A stretch of DNA of 51,285 bases from Flavobacterium psychrophilum (GCA_943325515.2 CALPPS020000006.1:1-51285); one strand, 5' to 3'. Positions 33,184 to 41,245 are shown, numbered from the stretch's first letter. Notes: generated by a model from the sequence alone, not told the origin. Program-made: numbers and translations.

Positions 33184-35517
33184 TCAACTCCCTAGTTGCA
33201 ACTGATTTCGCACCAACTCATAATAACTTCCTTTTTTAGCTACCAATTCTTTATGACTCCCAATTTCCACAATTTTACCTTTTTCTAACACTACAATTTG
33301 GTCGGCATTCATAACCGTACTCAATCGGTGTGCAATTACCACAACCGTTTTGTTTTTAAAGAAAATATCCAATTTTTGCATAATTTCTTTTTCATTATTA
33401 GCATCAAGCGAACTTGTTGCCTCATCAAAAAACAACATTTCGGGGTTTTTATATACCGCTCTAGCTATTAACAAACGTTGCTTTTGCCCCGTACTCATCC
33501 CAACGCCTTCCATACCTATTTTGGTATTATAACCCAACGGATACTCTTGAATAAAAGCATTAATATTTGCCACATCAGCTGCATAAACCAATCGCTCTTT
33601 ATCAATAATGTCAACCCCAATCGCAATATTATTAGCAATGGTGTCATTAAAGATATAGCCCTCTTGCATTACAGTTCCCAAATGACTTCGCCATGCTTTT
33701 TGTGAAATGTTTTTCAAGTCAATACCACCCGAATTTGTCTTCCCGAGCGCAGTTGAGGGATTACTATCTAGACTTATCCCTCCACTATTCGGTTCATAAA
33801 ATTTCAGTAACAACTTCATTAAAGTAGTTTTTCCGCTGCCGCTAGTGCCCACAATGGCGGTTATTTTATGGGCAGGAATGGTGAGGTTTAAGTTTTCTAA
33901 AACCATAGCATCCGAGCCGATGTATCTAAACGATAAATCTTTTATGATAATATCGCAATTATTGGGTATGTCATGGGCTTGATTACTTGCTTGTTGTATT
34001 TCATCTTCTTTCTCATGAATTTCAGACAATCGTGCCATGGATATTTTGGCATCTTGCGCTTCACGAATAAAATTAATTAATTGTGCAATTGGACCATTTA
34101 AACTGCCTACAATACTGCTAATTGCCATCATCATTCCCAATGTGATTTGACCGTCAATAACCAACTTTGCCGAAAGGAAAATAATGATAATGTTTTTTAA
34201 TTCGTTGATAAAATTAGAACCAATGGTTTGTGTTTGTTCCAAGACCAATCCTTTCATAGACACTTTAAACAATCGTGCTTGTATGAATTCCCAACCCCAT
34301 CGTTTTTGTTTTTCGGCATTGTGCAATTTTATTTCTTGCATCCCGTTGATGAGTTCAATCACTTTGCTTTGCTCTTGCGACACTTCGGAAAAACGCTTGT
34401 AGTCTAAAGCGGCTCTTCGTTTTAAAAATAAGGTAACCCAAACAAAATAAAACACACTTCCAATAAAAAAAACAGCAAATATTTTCAAGTTATAGTAGGC
34501 AAGGACACCACCCATAATAAACATATTGATGAACGAAAACAAAACACTCAGCGAGGAGGTTGTAAGAATTCGTTCTATCCTGTGATGATCATTGATGCGT
34601 TGCATAATATCGCCAGTCATTCGCACATCAAAAAACGAAATGGGCAAATTCATTAACTTGATAAAAAAATCCGAAATTAACGAAATGTTGATACGGGTAG
34701 AAAGATGCAGTAAAATCCAACTCCGTATAAGTTCCAAAGCCGTTTTCCCAAAAAACAAAAACAACTGCGCAAACAGTATCAAATAAATAAAATGAATGTT
34801 CTGGTTTTGAATACCCACATCCACCACACTTTGGGTAAGGAAAGGAAAAATCAATTGCAATAAACTACCAGCCAATAACCCGATAATTAATTGAACAACA
34901 AAAGATTTGTAAGGAAAAATGTAAGCCCCCAAACCCCAAAGTGGGCTTTTGAAGATTGACTTTTTTGCTTCTTGGTCATCTTGTCCCGAAGTTTTGGGAT
35001 GTCGAAAGAAAGCTGTTGGCTCTATCAACAACGCAATCCCTTCCTCGGTAGTGGCATCAGCATTATTACCTATCCAATGTTTTATAAATTCTTCCTCGTT
35101 GTACTCGAGTAATCCAAACGCTGGATCAGAAATGGAGTAGGAAGCCGTCCCGAGACTTCGGGAATGCAAGTTGGTAGTTATTCCAACTATTCTTTTGAGA
35201 AAACTTCCCACTCCCAACTTCCCACTTCCCACTTTATACAGCACCACATAATGATTTTTATTCCAATGCAAGATACAAGGCAATGGCGCCTCATAAAGTT
35301 TTTCTATACTTAGTTTTACACCCAGTGTTTTAAAACCAATGCTCTCGGCTGCATCGCTAATGTTTAATAAATTACTGCCTTCTCTTGTGGTTTCTGATAA
35401 GTTTCGAAGCGTTTGGATGTTGAGCGTTTTGCCATAATGCTTGGCGATGATTTTTAGGCAAGTGGGACCGCAGTCTTTGGAGTCGGGTTGTTTGTAGAAA
35501 GGGAATTTTTTACGCAT
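33184..35517 (-). CDS. C39 peptidase-containing ABC exporter of the RiPP cluster
   Basis: 777 residues, some 60-70 longer than usual. The C39 peptidase domain has its Cys16 in DSKDCGPTC and the His in HWNKNHYVVLY (about residue 93); it removes double-glycine leaders. A six-helix membrane domain (about 200-470) is followed by a nucleotide-binding domain with Walker A GTSGSGKTT, the signature MSTGQKQR and Walker B MLFFDEATSS. Three places carry extra residues encoded by palindromic repeats: after HYVVLYKV (about 30 extra residues, which also contain a heptad array), near FFRHPKTSGQDDQ, and between Walker A and the Q-loop (about 18 residues between two NSGGI). All catalytic motifs remain intact and the frame is open. 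Confidence 0.93.
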   Translation of the reverse strand: MRKKFPFYKQPDSKDCGPTCLKIIAKHYGKTLNIQTLRNLSETTREGSNLLNISDAAESIGFKTLGVKLSIEKLYEAPLPCILHWNKNHYVVLYKVGSGKLGVGSFLKRIVGITTNLHSRSLGTASYSISDPAFGLLEYNEEEFIKHWIGNNADATTEEGIALLIEPTAFFRHPKTSGQDDQEAKKSIFKSPLWGLGAYIFPYKSFVVQLIIGLLAGSLLQLIFPFLTQSVVDVGIQNQNIHFIYLILFAQLFLFFGKTALELIRSWILLHLSTRINISLISDFFIKLMNLPISFFDVRMTGDIMQRINDHHRIERILTTSSLSVLFSFINMFIMGGVLAYYNLKIFAVFFIGSVFYFVWVTLFLKRRAALDYKRFSEVSQEQSKVIELINGMQEIKLHNAEKQKRWGWEFIQARLFKVSMKGLVLEQTQTIGSNFINELKNIIIIFLSAKLVIDGQITLGMMMAISSIVGSLNGPIAQLINFIREAQDAKISMARLSEIHEKEDEIQQASNQAHDIPNNCDIIIKDLSFRYIGSDAMVLENLNLTIPAHKITAIVGTSGSGKTTLMKLLLKFYEPNSGGISLDSNPSTALGKTNSGGIDLKNISQKAWRSHLGTVMQEGYIFNDTIANNIAIGVDIIDKERLVYAADVANINAFIQEYPLGYNTKIGMEGVGMSTGQKQRLLIARAVYKNPEMLFFDEATSSLDANNEKEIMQKLDIFFKNKTVVVIAHRLSTVMNADQIVVLEKGKIVEIGSHKELVAKKGSYYELVRNQLQLGS
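33741..33760. repeat. Palindromic repeat, family 2, in-frame copy
   Basis: TCCCGAGCGCAGTTGAGGGA lies inside the nucleotide-binding domain and encodes part of an 18-residue insertion. Its centre resembles the intergenic copy at 33142. Confidence 0.75.
34984..34999. repeat. Palindromic repeat, family 1, in-frame copy
   Basis: TCCCGAAGTTTTGGGA inside the exporter gene, encoding HPKTSGQ between the peptidase and membrane domains. Confidence 0.7.
35148..35163. repeat. Palindromic repeat, family 1, in-frame copy
   Basis: TCCCGAGACTTCGGGA followed by ATGCAA, inside the peptidase domain. The intergenic copy at 45493 has the same palindrome and the same TGCAA flank. Confidence 0.8.
35205..35232 (+). 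repeat. Heptameric array inside a coding region, 4 copies
   Basis: Units TTCCCAC, TCCCAAC, TTCCCAC and TTCCCAC. On the coding strand they read GTGGGAA/GTTGGGA and encode VGSGKLGVGS in the exporter. Four units are 28 bp, so flanking bases restore the frame. Confidence 0.85.
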
Positions 35518-35525
35518 TTTTTGTC

Positions 35526-35545
35526 ACTCCGAGGTAACGAGGAGT
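35526..35545. repeat. Palindromic repeat, family 3
   Basis: ACTCCGAGGTAACGAGGAGT in the 45-bp gap between exporter and SPASM genes. It resembles a common genome-scattered repeat of the GTCATTGCGAGG type; that comparison is from memory. Confidence 0.7.
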
Positions 35546-35562
35546 CTCATCATTTATTAGCA

Positions 35563-36654
35563 TTAGGTTTTTAAATCTTTTTTCACCAAATCTTGCATAC
35601 CGTAATACTCAATCGCTTTTTGTTTTAAAGGATTAGTACTCCATTCTTCCCACACATTGGTATAAGGATTATAACCACATTTTAAGGGTTTTGAATATTG
35701 GTTTTCTGGATCTTCTATATAGGCACGACAATCGGTACAAATGTGTCGAAACTCACAGTCTTTGCACACTTCTATTTGATCTTTATTGATGTTCCAGTAT
35801 TTTTTAAATCCTGGTTTGTTTAATGCTTCCTTGAGTGTGGTATCTTTAATATTCCCAAAACTCTCCGCCATTGATGGGCAGTTTTTGATGTTGCCGTCTT
35901 TGTCTATGGAGATTTTGCGATTAAGGCAGGTGTTGTGGTGTTGGGATTCAGTGAAAAGCTTAGTATTCACAACAAAGTATTCTGAATTTATTGCACCGCA
36001 ATGTAATGAAGGTGATATTTTCTCTTTTATGTAAATAATTTTTACATCTTTATTATTTTGTTGTTGTATAGAATTAGGTTCGGGAGTATTAGTAATAATA
36101 AAATATGCAACCCTGGGATAATTATAAAATAAATTTTTCAAATGTTCTTCTTTTATGTTTACTGAATATGGGATAATAAAGCCTATAGAATGAAAAATTA
36201 ATTTCTCTTTTTCGACAAACTTCAAAACTTCATCATAATTAAAATCTTTCCAAAATCTGATTTCTAAAAATTTACATTTTAAACTATTTAATTGAGTGAG
36301 AATTTTATCAAAATCAAAATTTTCATCAACATCAATTATTGCATTGTTTACTTCAAACGGATCATACCATTCTAAAGATAACTTTGGAAATGAATTTGGA
36401 ATATCGGTATAGAAAATATGTTCTTTATCAAATAAAAATTGAAAATAGTCATCAATTATCGAATCAAATTGATTTGAATAAATTTCTTTAATTTTAGATA
36501 ATGATTTTCCATCATGTGCAAGTAAAATATCGCACAAATCATTAGGAATAAAAAGATATGATCTCCTTTGGATATCACAAATTATACTTCGGGTTATACC
36601 TTTAACAGGAATACTCGAAGCAAATAATTTAATTTTTTTATTTGTTAACGTCAA
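35563..36654 (-). CDS. gwsS: Grasp-with-spasm SPASM-domain peptide maturase
   Basis: 363 residues from a TTG at 36654; no ATG is in frame until far inside. The C-terminal SPASM domain has the full cysteine pattern: Cys243-X10-Gly-X4-Cys259, then Cys297, 300, 306, 309 and Cys326, enough for two auxiliary iron-sulphur clusters. The N-terminal part has no CxxxCxxC radical-SAM motif. Residues about 15-85 (RSIICDIQRRSYLFIPNDL and following helices) could be a PqqD-like leader-binding fold. It fits the GwsS family. Its start overlaps the 68-residue small gene by 17 bp. What it does to the peptide without a SAM cluster is unknown. Confidence 0.88.
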   Translation of the reverse strand: MTLTNKKIKLFASSIPVKGITRSIICDIQRRSYLFIPNDLCDILLAHDGKSLSKIKEIYSNQFDSIIDDYFQFLFDKEHIFYTDIPNSFPKLSLEWYDPFEVNNAIIDVDENFDFDKILTQLNSLKCKFLEIRFWKDFNYDEVLKFVEKEKLIFHSIGFIIPYSVNIKEEHLKNLFYNYPRVAYFIITNTPEPNSIQQQNNKDVKIIYIKEKISPSLHCGAINSEYFVVNTKLFTESQHHNTCLNRKISIDKDGNIKNCPSMAESFGNIKDTTLKEALNKPGFKKYWNINKDQIEVCKDCEFRHICTDCRAYIEDPENQYSKPLKCGYNPYTNVWEEWSTNPLKQKAIEYYGMQDLVKKDLKT

Positions 36655-36844
36655 TGTTATTTATTTTAGATATTGGCTTATAAAAAAAATCTGGAAATAC
36701 ATTTTTAGATTGATAAAAATTAATACTAATAGTGCTTTTTCGTGTTTTTAATTCGCTACTTAAAATTTTAGTTTCTACGTTTATTTTCTGAAACTCAAGA
36801 GGCAAAGCATTAAAATTTTTATTTTCATTCATATTTAGATTCAT
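36638..36844 (-). CDS. Small protein embedded between the two maturase genes
   Basis: 68 residues (or 64 from the ATG at 36832). It overlaps the ATP-grasp gene by 20 bp and the SPASM gene by 17 bp, so the three are translationally linked. No signal peptide, no double glycine, no cysteine; rich in Asn, Lys, Ser and Thr. It may be a second substrate or a small partner of the maturases. I do not recognise a family, and the frame could be only a coupling device, although its length and position make a real gene likely. Confidence 0.6.
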   Translation of the reverse strand: MNLNMNENKNFNALPLEFQKINVETKILSSELKTRKSTISINFYQSKNVFPDFFYKPISKINNIDVNK

Positions 36845-37760
36845 TAATTAAAATTTCGGCTATTTTCTTATCGATATAGTAATTGCAATTTTCGGATAAC
36901 CAATCATATTGCCCCATTGGATTAATTTCTAAAAAAACATAATCCCCAGTAGGTCTCAATATTAAATCAATTGATCCTGTATTGGAGTCTGTTTTTTTAA
37001 TAAATCTTTTGATGCTTGTTAGAATTTCATCTGGCAGCAAAAAGGGAACATTTCGATTTGGATTTTCTTTATCATAGTTCTTGAAATCTATTTTCGTTTT
37101 AATATTTTTCTGAGAAAAAATAGCCATCGAATAAAAGGTGTCTTGTATAAAAAATACTCTAATCTCTATTTCTTTTTCTATATATTCCTGAACCAATGAT
37201 GGTGCAAAATTTTCAGAAATGTTATTAGTGTCCAATTCTATAGTACCATTTCCATAATATGATTCTTTTGTTGTCTCAATATAAGGTGATATATAGATCG
37301 ATTTTGTAATATACTTTTTCCCCTTTTCAATAAATTGAAGTAAATTTTCTTTATTGTTAGTTACAATGGTATTTGGTATTTTGAGTCCTGAATCAGCTGC
37401 TAATCTTAAATTTAAAATCTTATTATTACTAAACTCTTGATTATACGAACCTATATAATTGCTTTTATTTAAGTTCTCTAAATAAAACAAAACAGGGAGT
37501 TGTTCTCTTTTTAGATAATCACCCCAAATCGTTTTCTTTAACTCTTGTGGCATTAAAGGTACATAACCTCGTCTATTCAATATAAATTTATTTGTTAAAC
37601 TAGTCTGTAATGAATTATTAGAAATTTTGATATAAAACTGTTCAAAATCGGTGTCAACATTTTTTCTGGTATTTTTTTCGCCATAGAAATACAACCATTC
37701 CATAATATTTTGTGCAGATTTATCAAAACTTTCTGATACAATTAAAATTTCACTTCCCAT
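36825..37760 (-). CDS. gwsG: Grasp-with-spasm ATP-grasp peptide maturase
   Basis: 311 residues. An ATP-grasp fold with the lysine-containing strand YITKSIYISPYI (about 135-147), FAPSLVQEYIEKEIEIRVF (about 170-188) and the metal site NTGSIDLILRPTGDYVFLEINPMGQYDW (about 263-290). This matches RiPP ligases that make ester or amide links between side chains (graspetide-type) and in particular the GwsG family named for occurrence with SPASM partners. The likely substrate is the double-glycine peptide encoded at 39114. A 160-bp AT-rich gap without clear promoter separates it from the DUF6624-like gene. Confidence 0.9.
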   Translation of the reverse strand: MGSEILIVSESFDKSAQNIMEWLYFYGEKNTRKNVDTDFEQFYIKISNNSLQTSLTNKFILNRRGYVPLMPQELKKTIWGDYLKREQLPVLFYLENLNKSNYIGSYNQEFSNNKILNLRLAADSGLKIPNTIVTNNKENLLQFIEKGKKYITKSIYISPYIETTKESYYGNGTIELDTNNISENFAPSLVQEYIEKEIEIRVFFIQDTFYSMAIFSQKNIKTKIDFKNYDKENPNRNVPFLLPDEILTSIKRFIKKTDSNTGSIDLILRPTGDYVFLEINPMGQYDWLSENCNYYIDKKIAEILINESKYE

Positions 37761-37920
37761 ACGTTCTTTTTCTGTTAAAAAACGAATTATATTTCTAACT
37801 AATAGCTGCCTGGATTTGACAAATTAATTTTAGTTCTTATTATTTTCTTAATTACACCCAATTAATTATTATATTTTGCTAAGAGCAACATACTTTTAAT
37901 CGTGAGCAGATAACTTTTTT

Positions 37921-38928
37921 TTAAAATTTATACCAATTATTTCTGATATCATAGTTCATTTTTGGTTTATATCCGTCCGGCAATTTGAAATCACATGTTT
38001 TACTCATATACCATAGAGGTGGCATTCCTACTAATGATCTTCTTTTATCAACATTTTCAATATCTTCAATTGGTAATTCATTAAGTTGTGACCAAAAAAT
38101 CCCATAAACCTGAGTTTTTTTTATCGTTATTGATTTTTCGTCTTCATATCGCGCCCAAAAATCTTTTCTCATTTTGTCTTTCGCTATTTGATCGTCTATA
38201 TAAGGTTTAAAAAAGGACCAAATGTTATTTTTAGCTTTTTCCAATTTTTCGACTTCATATGTTGTCCAAAAATCTTTGGGTATTTTGCCTACTGCGATTA
38301 GACTGTCTATAACATTTTTATTAGCATACGTTCTTTCGTCTTGACCGTATTCGCCTCTATGGTGCCATAAAATTGTCCATGCTCCTCTATCTTGCCATCC
38401 GTATTTTTTGGTTATTTCAATCAGACGGTTTATGTTTTGTGTGTCTATTTTATTAATATCATCTCCATTGAGTCTAACTTTTTGATCTCTTGAAAATAAG
38501 CTGTCAATTTCCTTATAAATTTCTGGATGGGCTAAATTTTTAAAAAATATTACCTGATATTTTTCGTAATTATCTGAAATTTTTTCAAAAAGCTTTTTTG
38601 AACGGAAAGGGTCAAATTCTTTAAAATTTAAAAAGAAAGCTTTTGAAGTATTCATTTCCTTGATTGATTCTATTATCAGCCTCTCACTCTCAATGTCATT
38701 ATTTAGATTTAGTGCGGCAGCAGCGGCATAGAAATAGTCATAATCAGAGTCATTTGAAATGATTTTAAATGCTTTTTTAAAATTTTTCAGCGAATTCTCG
38801 TAGTCTTTATTTTTGAATTGAATCATTGCATTCCAAACAAATTCATCATATTTTTTAAAGTTTGATTTTTTTTGGCTATATCCAGAGATGGATATAATTA
38901 TAAAAAAATACATAAAGATGTGTTTCAT
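37921..38928 (-). CDS. Secreted DUF6624-like protein of the RiPP cluster
   Basis: 335 residues from the ATG at 38928; that start gives a signal peptide (MKHIFMYFFIIISISGYSQ), the longer frame does not. Residues about 25-110 are TPR-like (FKNKDYENSLKNFKKAF). Residues about 145-320 resemble DUF6624: LFSRDQKVRLNGDDINKID, then EITKKYGWQDRGAW and ILWHHRGEYGQDERT. The family function is unknown. Its place between precursor and maturase genes suggests a periplasmic role in handling, immunity or processing of the product; this is inference. The terminator-like hairpin upstream may lower its expression relative to the precursor. Confidence 0.72.
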   Translation of the reverse strand: MKHIFMYFFIIISISGYSQKKSNFKKYDEFVWNAMIQFKNKDYENSLKNFKKAFKIISNDSDYDYFYAAAAALNLNNDIESERLIIESIKEMNTSKAFFLNFKEFDPFRSKKLFEKISDNYEKYQVIFFKNLAHPEIYKEIDSLFSRDQKVRLNGDDINKIDTQNINRLIEITKKYGWQDRGAWTILWHHRGEYGQDERTYANKNVIDSLIAVGKIPKDFWTTYEVEKLEKAKNNIWSFFKPYIDDQIAKDKMRKDFWARYEDEKSITIKKTQVYGIFWSQLNELPIEDIENVDKRRSLVGMPPLWYMSKTCDFKLPDGYKPKMNYDIRNNWYKF

Positions 38929-39041
38929 GTCATTTAAGTTGTTAATTAGCAATTATATAGTTTATAAACACGAACTAAATATAAAAAAACTAGTTGAACA
39001 GATTTTTCAATTTATACTAAATTAAAATTAGCTAGAATTAA

Positions 39042-39074
39042 AAAATAGTACACCCTAAAAAGGCATACTATTTT
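39042..39074 (-). terminator. Terminator or attenuator after the precursor gene
   Basis: On the minus strand AAAATAGTA pairs with TACTATTTT (9 bp, inner GCC/GGT pairs possible) and a T run follows, 40 bp after the precursor stop. It would make the precursor transcript more abundant than that of the downstream genes. Confidence 0.7.
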
Positions 39075-39113
39075 ATAATAGAAATCAATTCTCTAAATTA
39101 TTGAAGAGGGTAA

Positions 39114-39371
39114 TTAACAAGAAATTACTCCCTCACCTGTTCTTATGTTCCCTGGCTCGCCAGAATCCCAAATACCATTACCATTATCATCACAATAAGT
39201 ATCAGGAGAGTTTAAAGTGCAAGTTGTTCCGTTTATAAGTGCTTTATTTACAGTTGCTCTTTCAAGCGTATTTTTTTTCTTATCACAAACATAACCTGTT
39301 GGTGGATCTCCCCCTCCAACAATTGATTTTAATTCTATTTGCTCAGCTTGAAAATCTTCTAATTTTTTCAT
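39114..39371 (-). CDS. Double-glycine RiPP precursor peptide
   Basis: 85 residues. The leader is 20 residues, MKKLEDFQAEQIELKSIVGG, with a GG site for the C39 peptidase of the cluster. The 65-residue core has four Cys (29, 51, 60, 85), Pro-Pro after the cleavage site, many Thr/Ser and Asp/Glu, and at residues 61-72 an Asp-Asp-Asn-Gly-Asn-Gly-Ile-Trp-Asp-Ser-Gly-Glu stretch like an EF-hand or dockerin calcium loop. Thr, Ser or Lys with Asp or Glu are the usual linkage partners of ATP-grasp ligases. It has its own promoter and a terminator behind it. I take it as the substrate of GwsG and GwsS. The mature structure is unknown. Confidence 0.88.
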   Translation of the reverse strand: MKKLEDFQAEQIELKSIVGGGDPPTGYVCDKKKNTLERATVNKALINGTTCTLNSPDTYCDDNGNGIWDSGEPGNIRTGEGVISC

Positions 39372-39461
39372 AATTTCTAAAATTTTTAATTTATAAATAT
39401 TTTTTTAAAACCACCATCACTCATCTCACTTTCCACAACGTGAACTTTGTATCCAATAAAA

Positions 39462-39492
39462 CAAATGTAAGAATGATTTTAAGTATTTCAAA
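39462..39492 (-). promoter_or_regulatory. Promoter of the RiPP precursor gene
   Basis: On the minus strand TTTG (39492-39489) and TACATTTG (39469-39462) are separated by 19 bp, a full match to the Bacteroidetes consensus. The 5' leader before the precursor ATG is about 85 nt. Confidence 0.8.
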
Positions 39493-39548
39493 TGTCAATA
39501 AAATATTCATACGATTTACATTTGCTTCTTACAATTCCTAGGATTTAT

Positions 39549-39582
39549 TTTAAGCGTATAATAGCGTATAAATTCGCTTAAA
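39549..39582. promoter_or_regulatory. Possible operator upstream of the precursor promoter
   Basis: TTTAAGCG and CGCTTAAA form an 8-bp inverted repeat, with two AGCGTATA direct repeats 10 bp apart between them. It lies about 57-90 bp upstream of the -33 element, where an activator could bind. It is also near the end of the IS remnant, so it could instead belong to that element. Confidence 0.45.
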
Positions 39583-39611
39583 AGAAATTAAATGTACCCC
39601 TTGGGTCAAAA

Positions 39612-40521
39612 ATTATTTGATTTTTACCATGGTTCATTGGTCTATCAAAGATGAATGTATTGGTATAGTGAACCAATGGTAATGCTGTTATTTTCGCTAA
39701 ATTGCACTGCGCGTTCGCAACTGCTTAGGAGTTGTTGTAATGCCATCAAAAGTTTTAGTATTTCTGAACTGCTCGCACGCTTGTCAAAATAATGTTTCAA
39801 TTCTATTTCTAGGGTTACTATAATTATAAGGTTGTGGCTTGCAGTCTTTTTATTAGCTCTTATTGGTGTTTGCCCCGCCTATTCGCCTTTAGCTACGGGC
39901 TAATTTGATATTTACCGTTCGAAATAAATTTAATGGAATGCTATGCGACAAATAACTTCTATCGCCAAAAAAGGCACAATCACAGATTTGCTGTTGTATG
40001 TTTTTCAAAAAAGGAACATCGTGAACTTCCCTTTTGTAATAGCTGTAGAATGAAAAACGCCAGCTATTGAACAAACCCCAAGTAATTTATATCCATAAAA
40101 CCCGTTATTTTGAGAAGTACAAACTCATTCTGAAGGAACAGTTTCAAACTATTTTTACATATCATAATTCTTCAATAACGAGTAAACGTGCAAATCTCCA
40201 ACGGCATACTATCTACAAAATAATGATCTTCAAATTCTAAAAACCCTGAGGATAATTTTATTCTTACTTCTTCTAAAATAAAAACAATTTTCGTCCTCCT
40301 TTATTGAACTGGCTTCGCTCGATAACGTTAGAAATATGTTTATTATTAATCTCTTTGAACAATAAATTTAGAATAGAAATCTACATAAATTTAGCAGTTT
40401 TAGGCAACGCATTCACTTCTAAATCACACATTTTTTGTTTTCTACCATCATCTGATTTGTATTCTAGCACACAATTCAAAGAACGTATAACTTCTAAAAC
40501 GCTAAAATAATTTTTTACCAT
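39612..40521 (-). pseudogene. IS982-family transposase remnant, several frameshifts and stops
   Basis: Read on the minus strand from an ATG at 40521, pieces of one IS982-type transposase appear in the right order but in changing frames: YKSDDGRKQKMCDLEV, HISNVIERSQFNK, EDHYFVDSMPLEICTFTRY with the first catalytic Asp (about 40200), GYKLLGVCSIAGVFHS (about 40060), FLKNIQQQICDCAFFGDRSY with the second (about 39970), NPRNRIETLF, and KITALPLVHYTNTFIFDRP near the end. Length (about 300 codons) is that of a full transposase. Many stops and frame changes make it inactive. Clear terminal inverted repeats were not found. It separates the XRE gene from the RiPP precursor. Confidence 0.82.
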
Positions 40522-40848
40522 ATTTATGGTTATTATAGACTTCAAGATATTGAATTGCAATAGCTTGACTTATATTAAATCAAACGTTTTACTTCAAATA
40601 ATTACACCCAACTAGTTCACTTAATTACATCCAAAAATTTTTTTTCTAAAAAATTTAGATCACCAAGCGTTTTTTAATAAATGTTAAAAATATTGTCATT
40701 TTAATTTATTTCCTTTGATTTTCATACAAAACAGTAATGCTACGACATATAACCTGTTAGTTGTAATTAATAAATTGTGTAAAAAATTATTGAACAACAA
40801 ATATCCGCTACGTAGTAAATGTATATTCAAGCATCAAACTTTAATATT

Positions 40849-41205
40849 ATGGAACAACAAAAACTTATTGAGGCAAGAAAAGCAAAGGGATTAACGCAAA
40901 AACAAATGGCACACCTAACTGCCATTGAACAAACCACCTATTCCAGAAAAGAAAGAGGAAAATCTCCTATAAGCAACGATGAATGGAACCGTTTTGCAAA
41001 AACACTAGAAGTCCCTGTTGAAGAAATTAAGGAAATTAATAATTCGAGTAATTCAAAAAATGAGAATTTCACCTCCCAAGATAATGGTATGGGCAAACAA
41101 TACATCAACATCCCTAAAAATGCTTTTGAAATCATCATAAAATACAATGCTAAACTCGAAGAAGAAAACCAATCATTAAAAGACAAACTAAAAAAAGCCC
41201 AATGA
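40849..41205 (+). CDS. XRE-type helix-turn-helix regulator with C-terminal coiled coil
   Basis: 118 residues from the ATG at 40849. The HTH is at about residues 6-58 (IEARKAKGLTQKQMAHLT ... YSRKERGKSPISNDEWNRFAKTLEV). Residues about 90-118 form a coiled coil rich in Glu and Lys that probably dimerises the protein. It is near the RiPP cluster but on the opposite strand and beyond the IS remnant; regulation of the cluster is possible but not shown. The 260 bp between the remnant and this gene hold no recognisable feature apart from a CTACGTAG palindrome at 40808. Confidence 0.82.
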   Translation: MEQQKLIEARKAKGLTQKQMAHLTAIEQTTYSRKERGKSPISNDEWNRFAKTLEVPVEEIKEINNSSNSKNENFTSQDNGMGKQYINIPKNAFEIIIKYNAKLEEENQSLKDKLKKAQ

Positions 41206-41221
41206 AATAAATCATTGAGCT
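41196..41221 (-). terminator. Minus-strand terminator overlapping the XRE 3' end
   Basis: On the minus strand AGCTCAATGA pairs with TCATTGGGCT (one G-U), loop of 6, followed by a run of T. It would end transcription of the gene remnant at 41246. Confidence 0.65.
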
Positions 41222-41245
41222 TCTCCAAACAAAAAAACTTAAAAC

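Noticed and set aside
39889..40074. 61-codon minus-strand frame as an independent small gene
   Set aside because: It is one open piece of the broken transposase, continuing from an upstream piece in another frame.
40304..40510. Plus-strand 68-codon frame
   Set aside because: It is the antisense of the IS982 transposase remnant, whose minus-strand pieces match the family in order.
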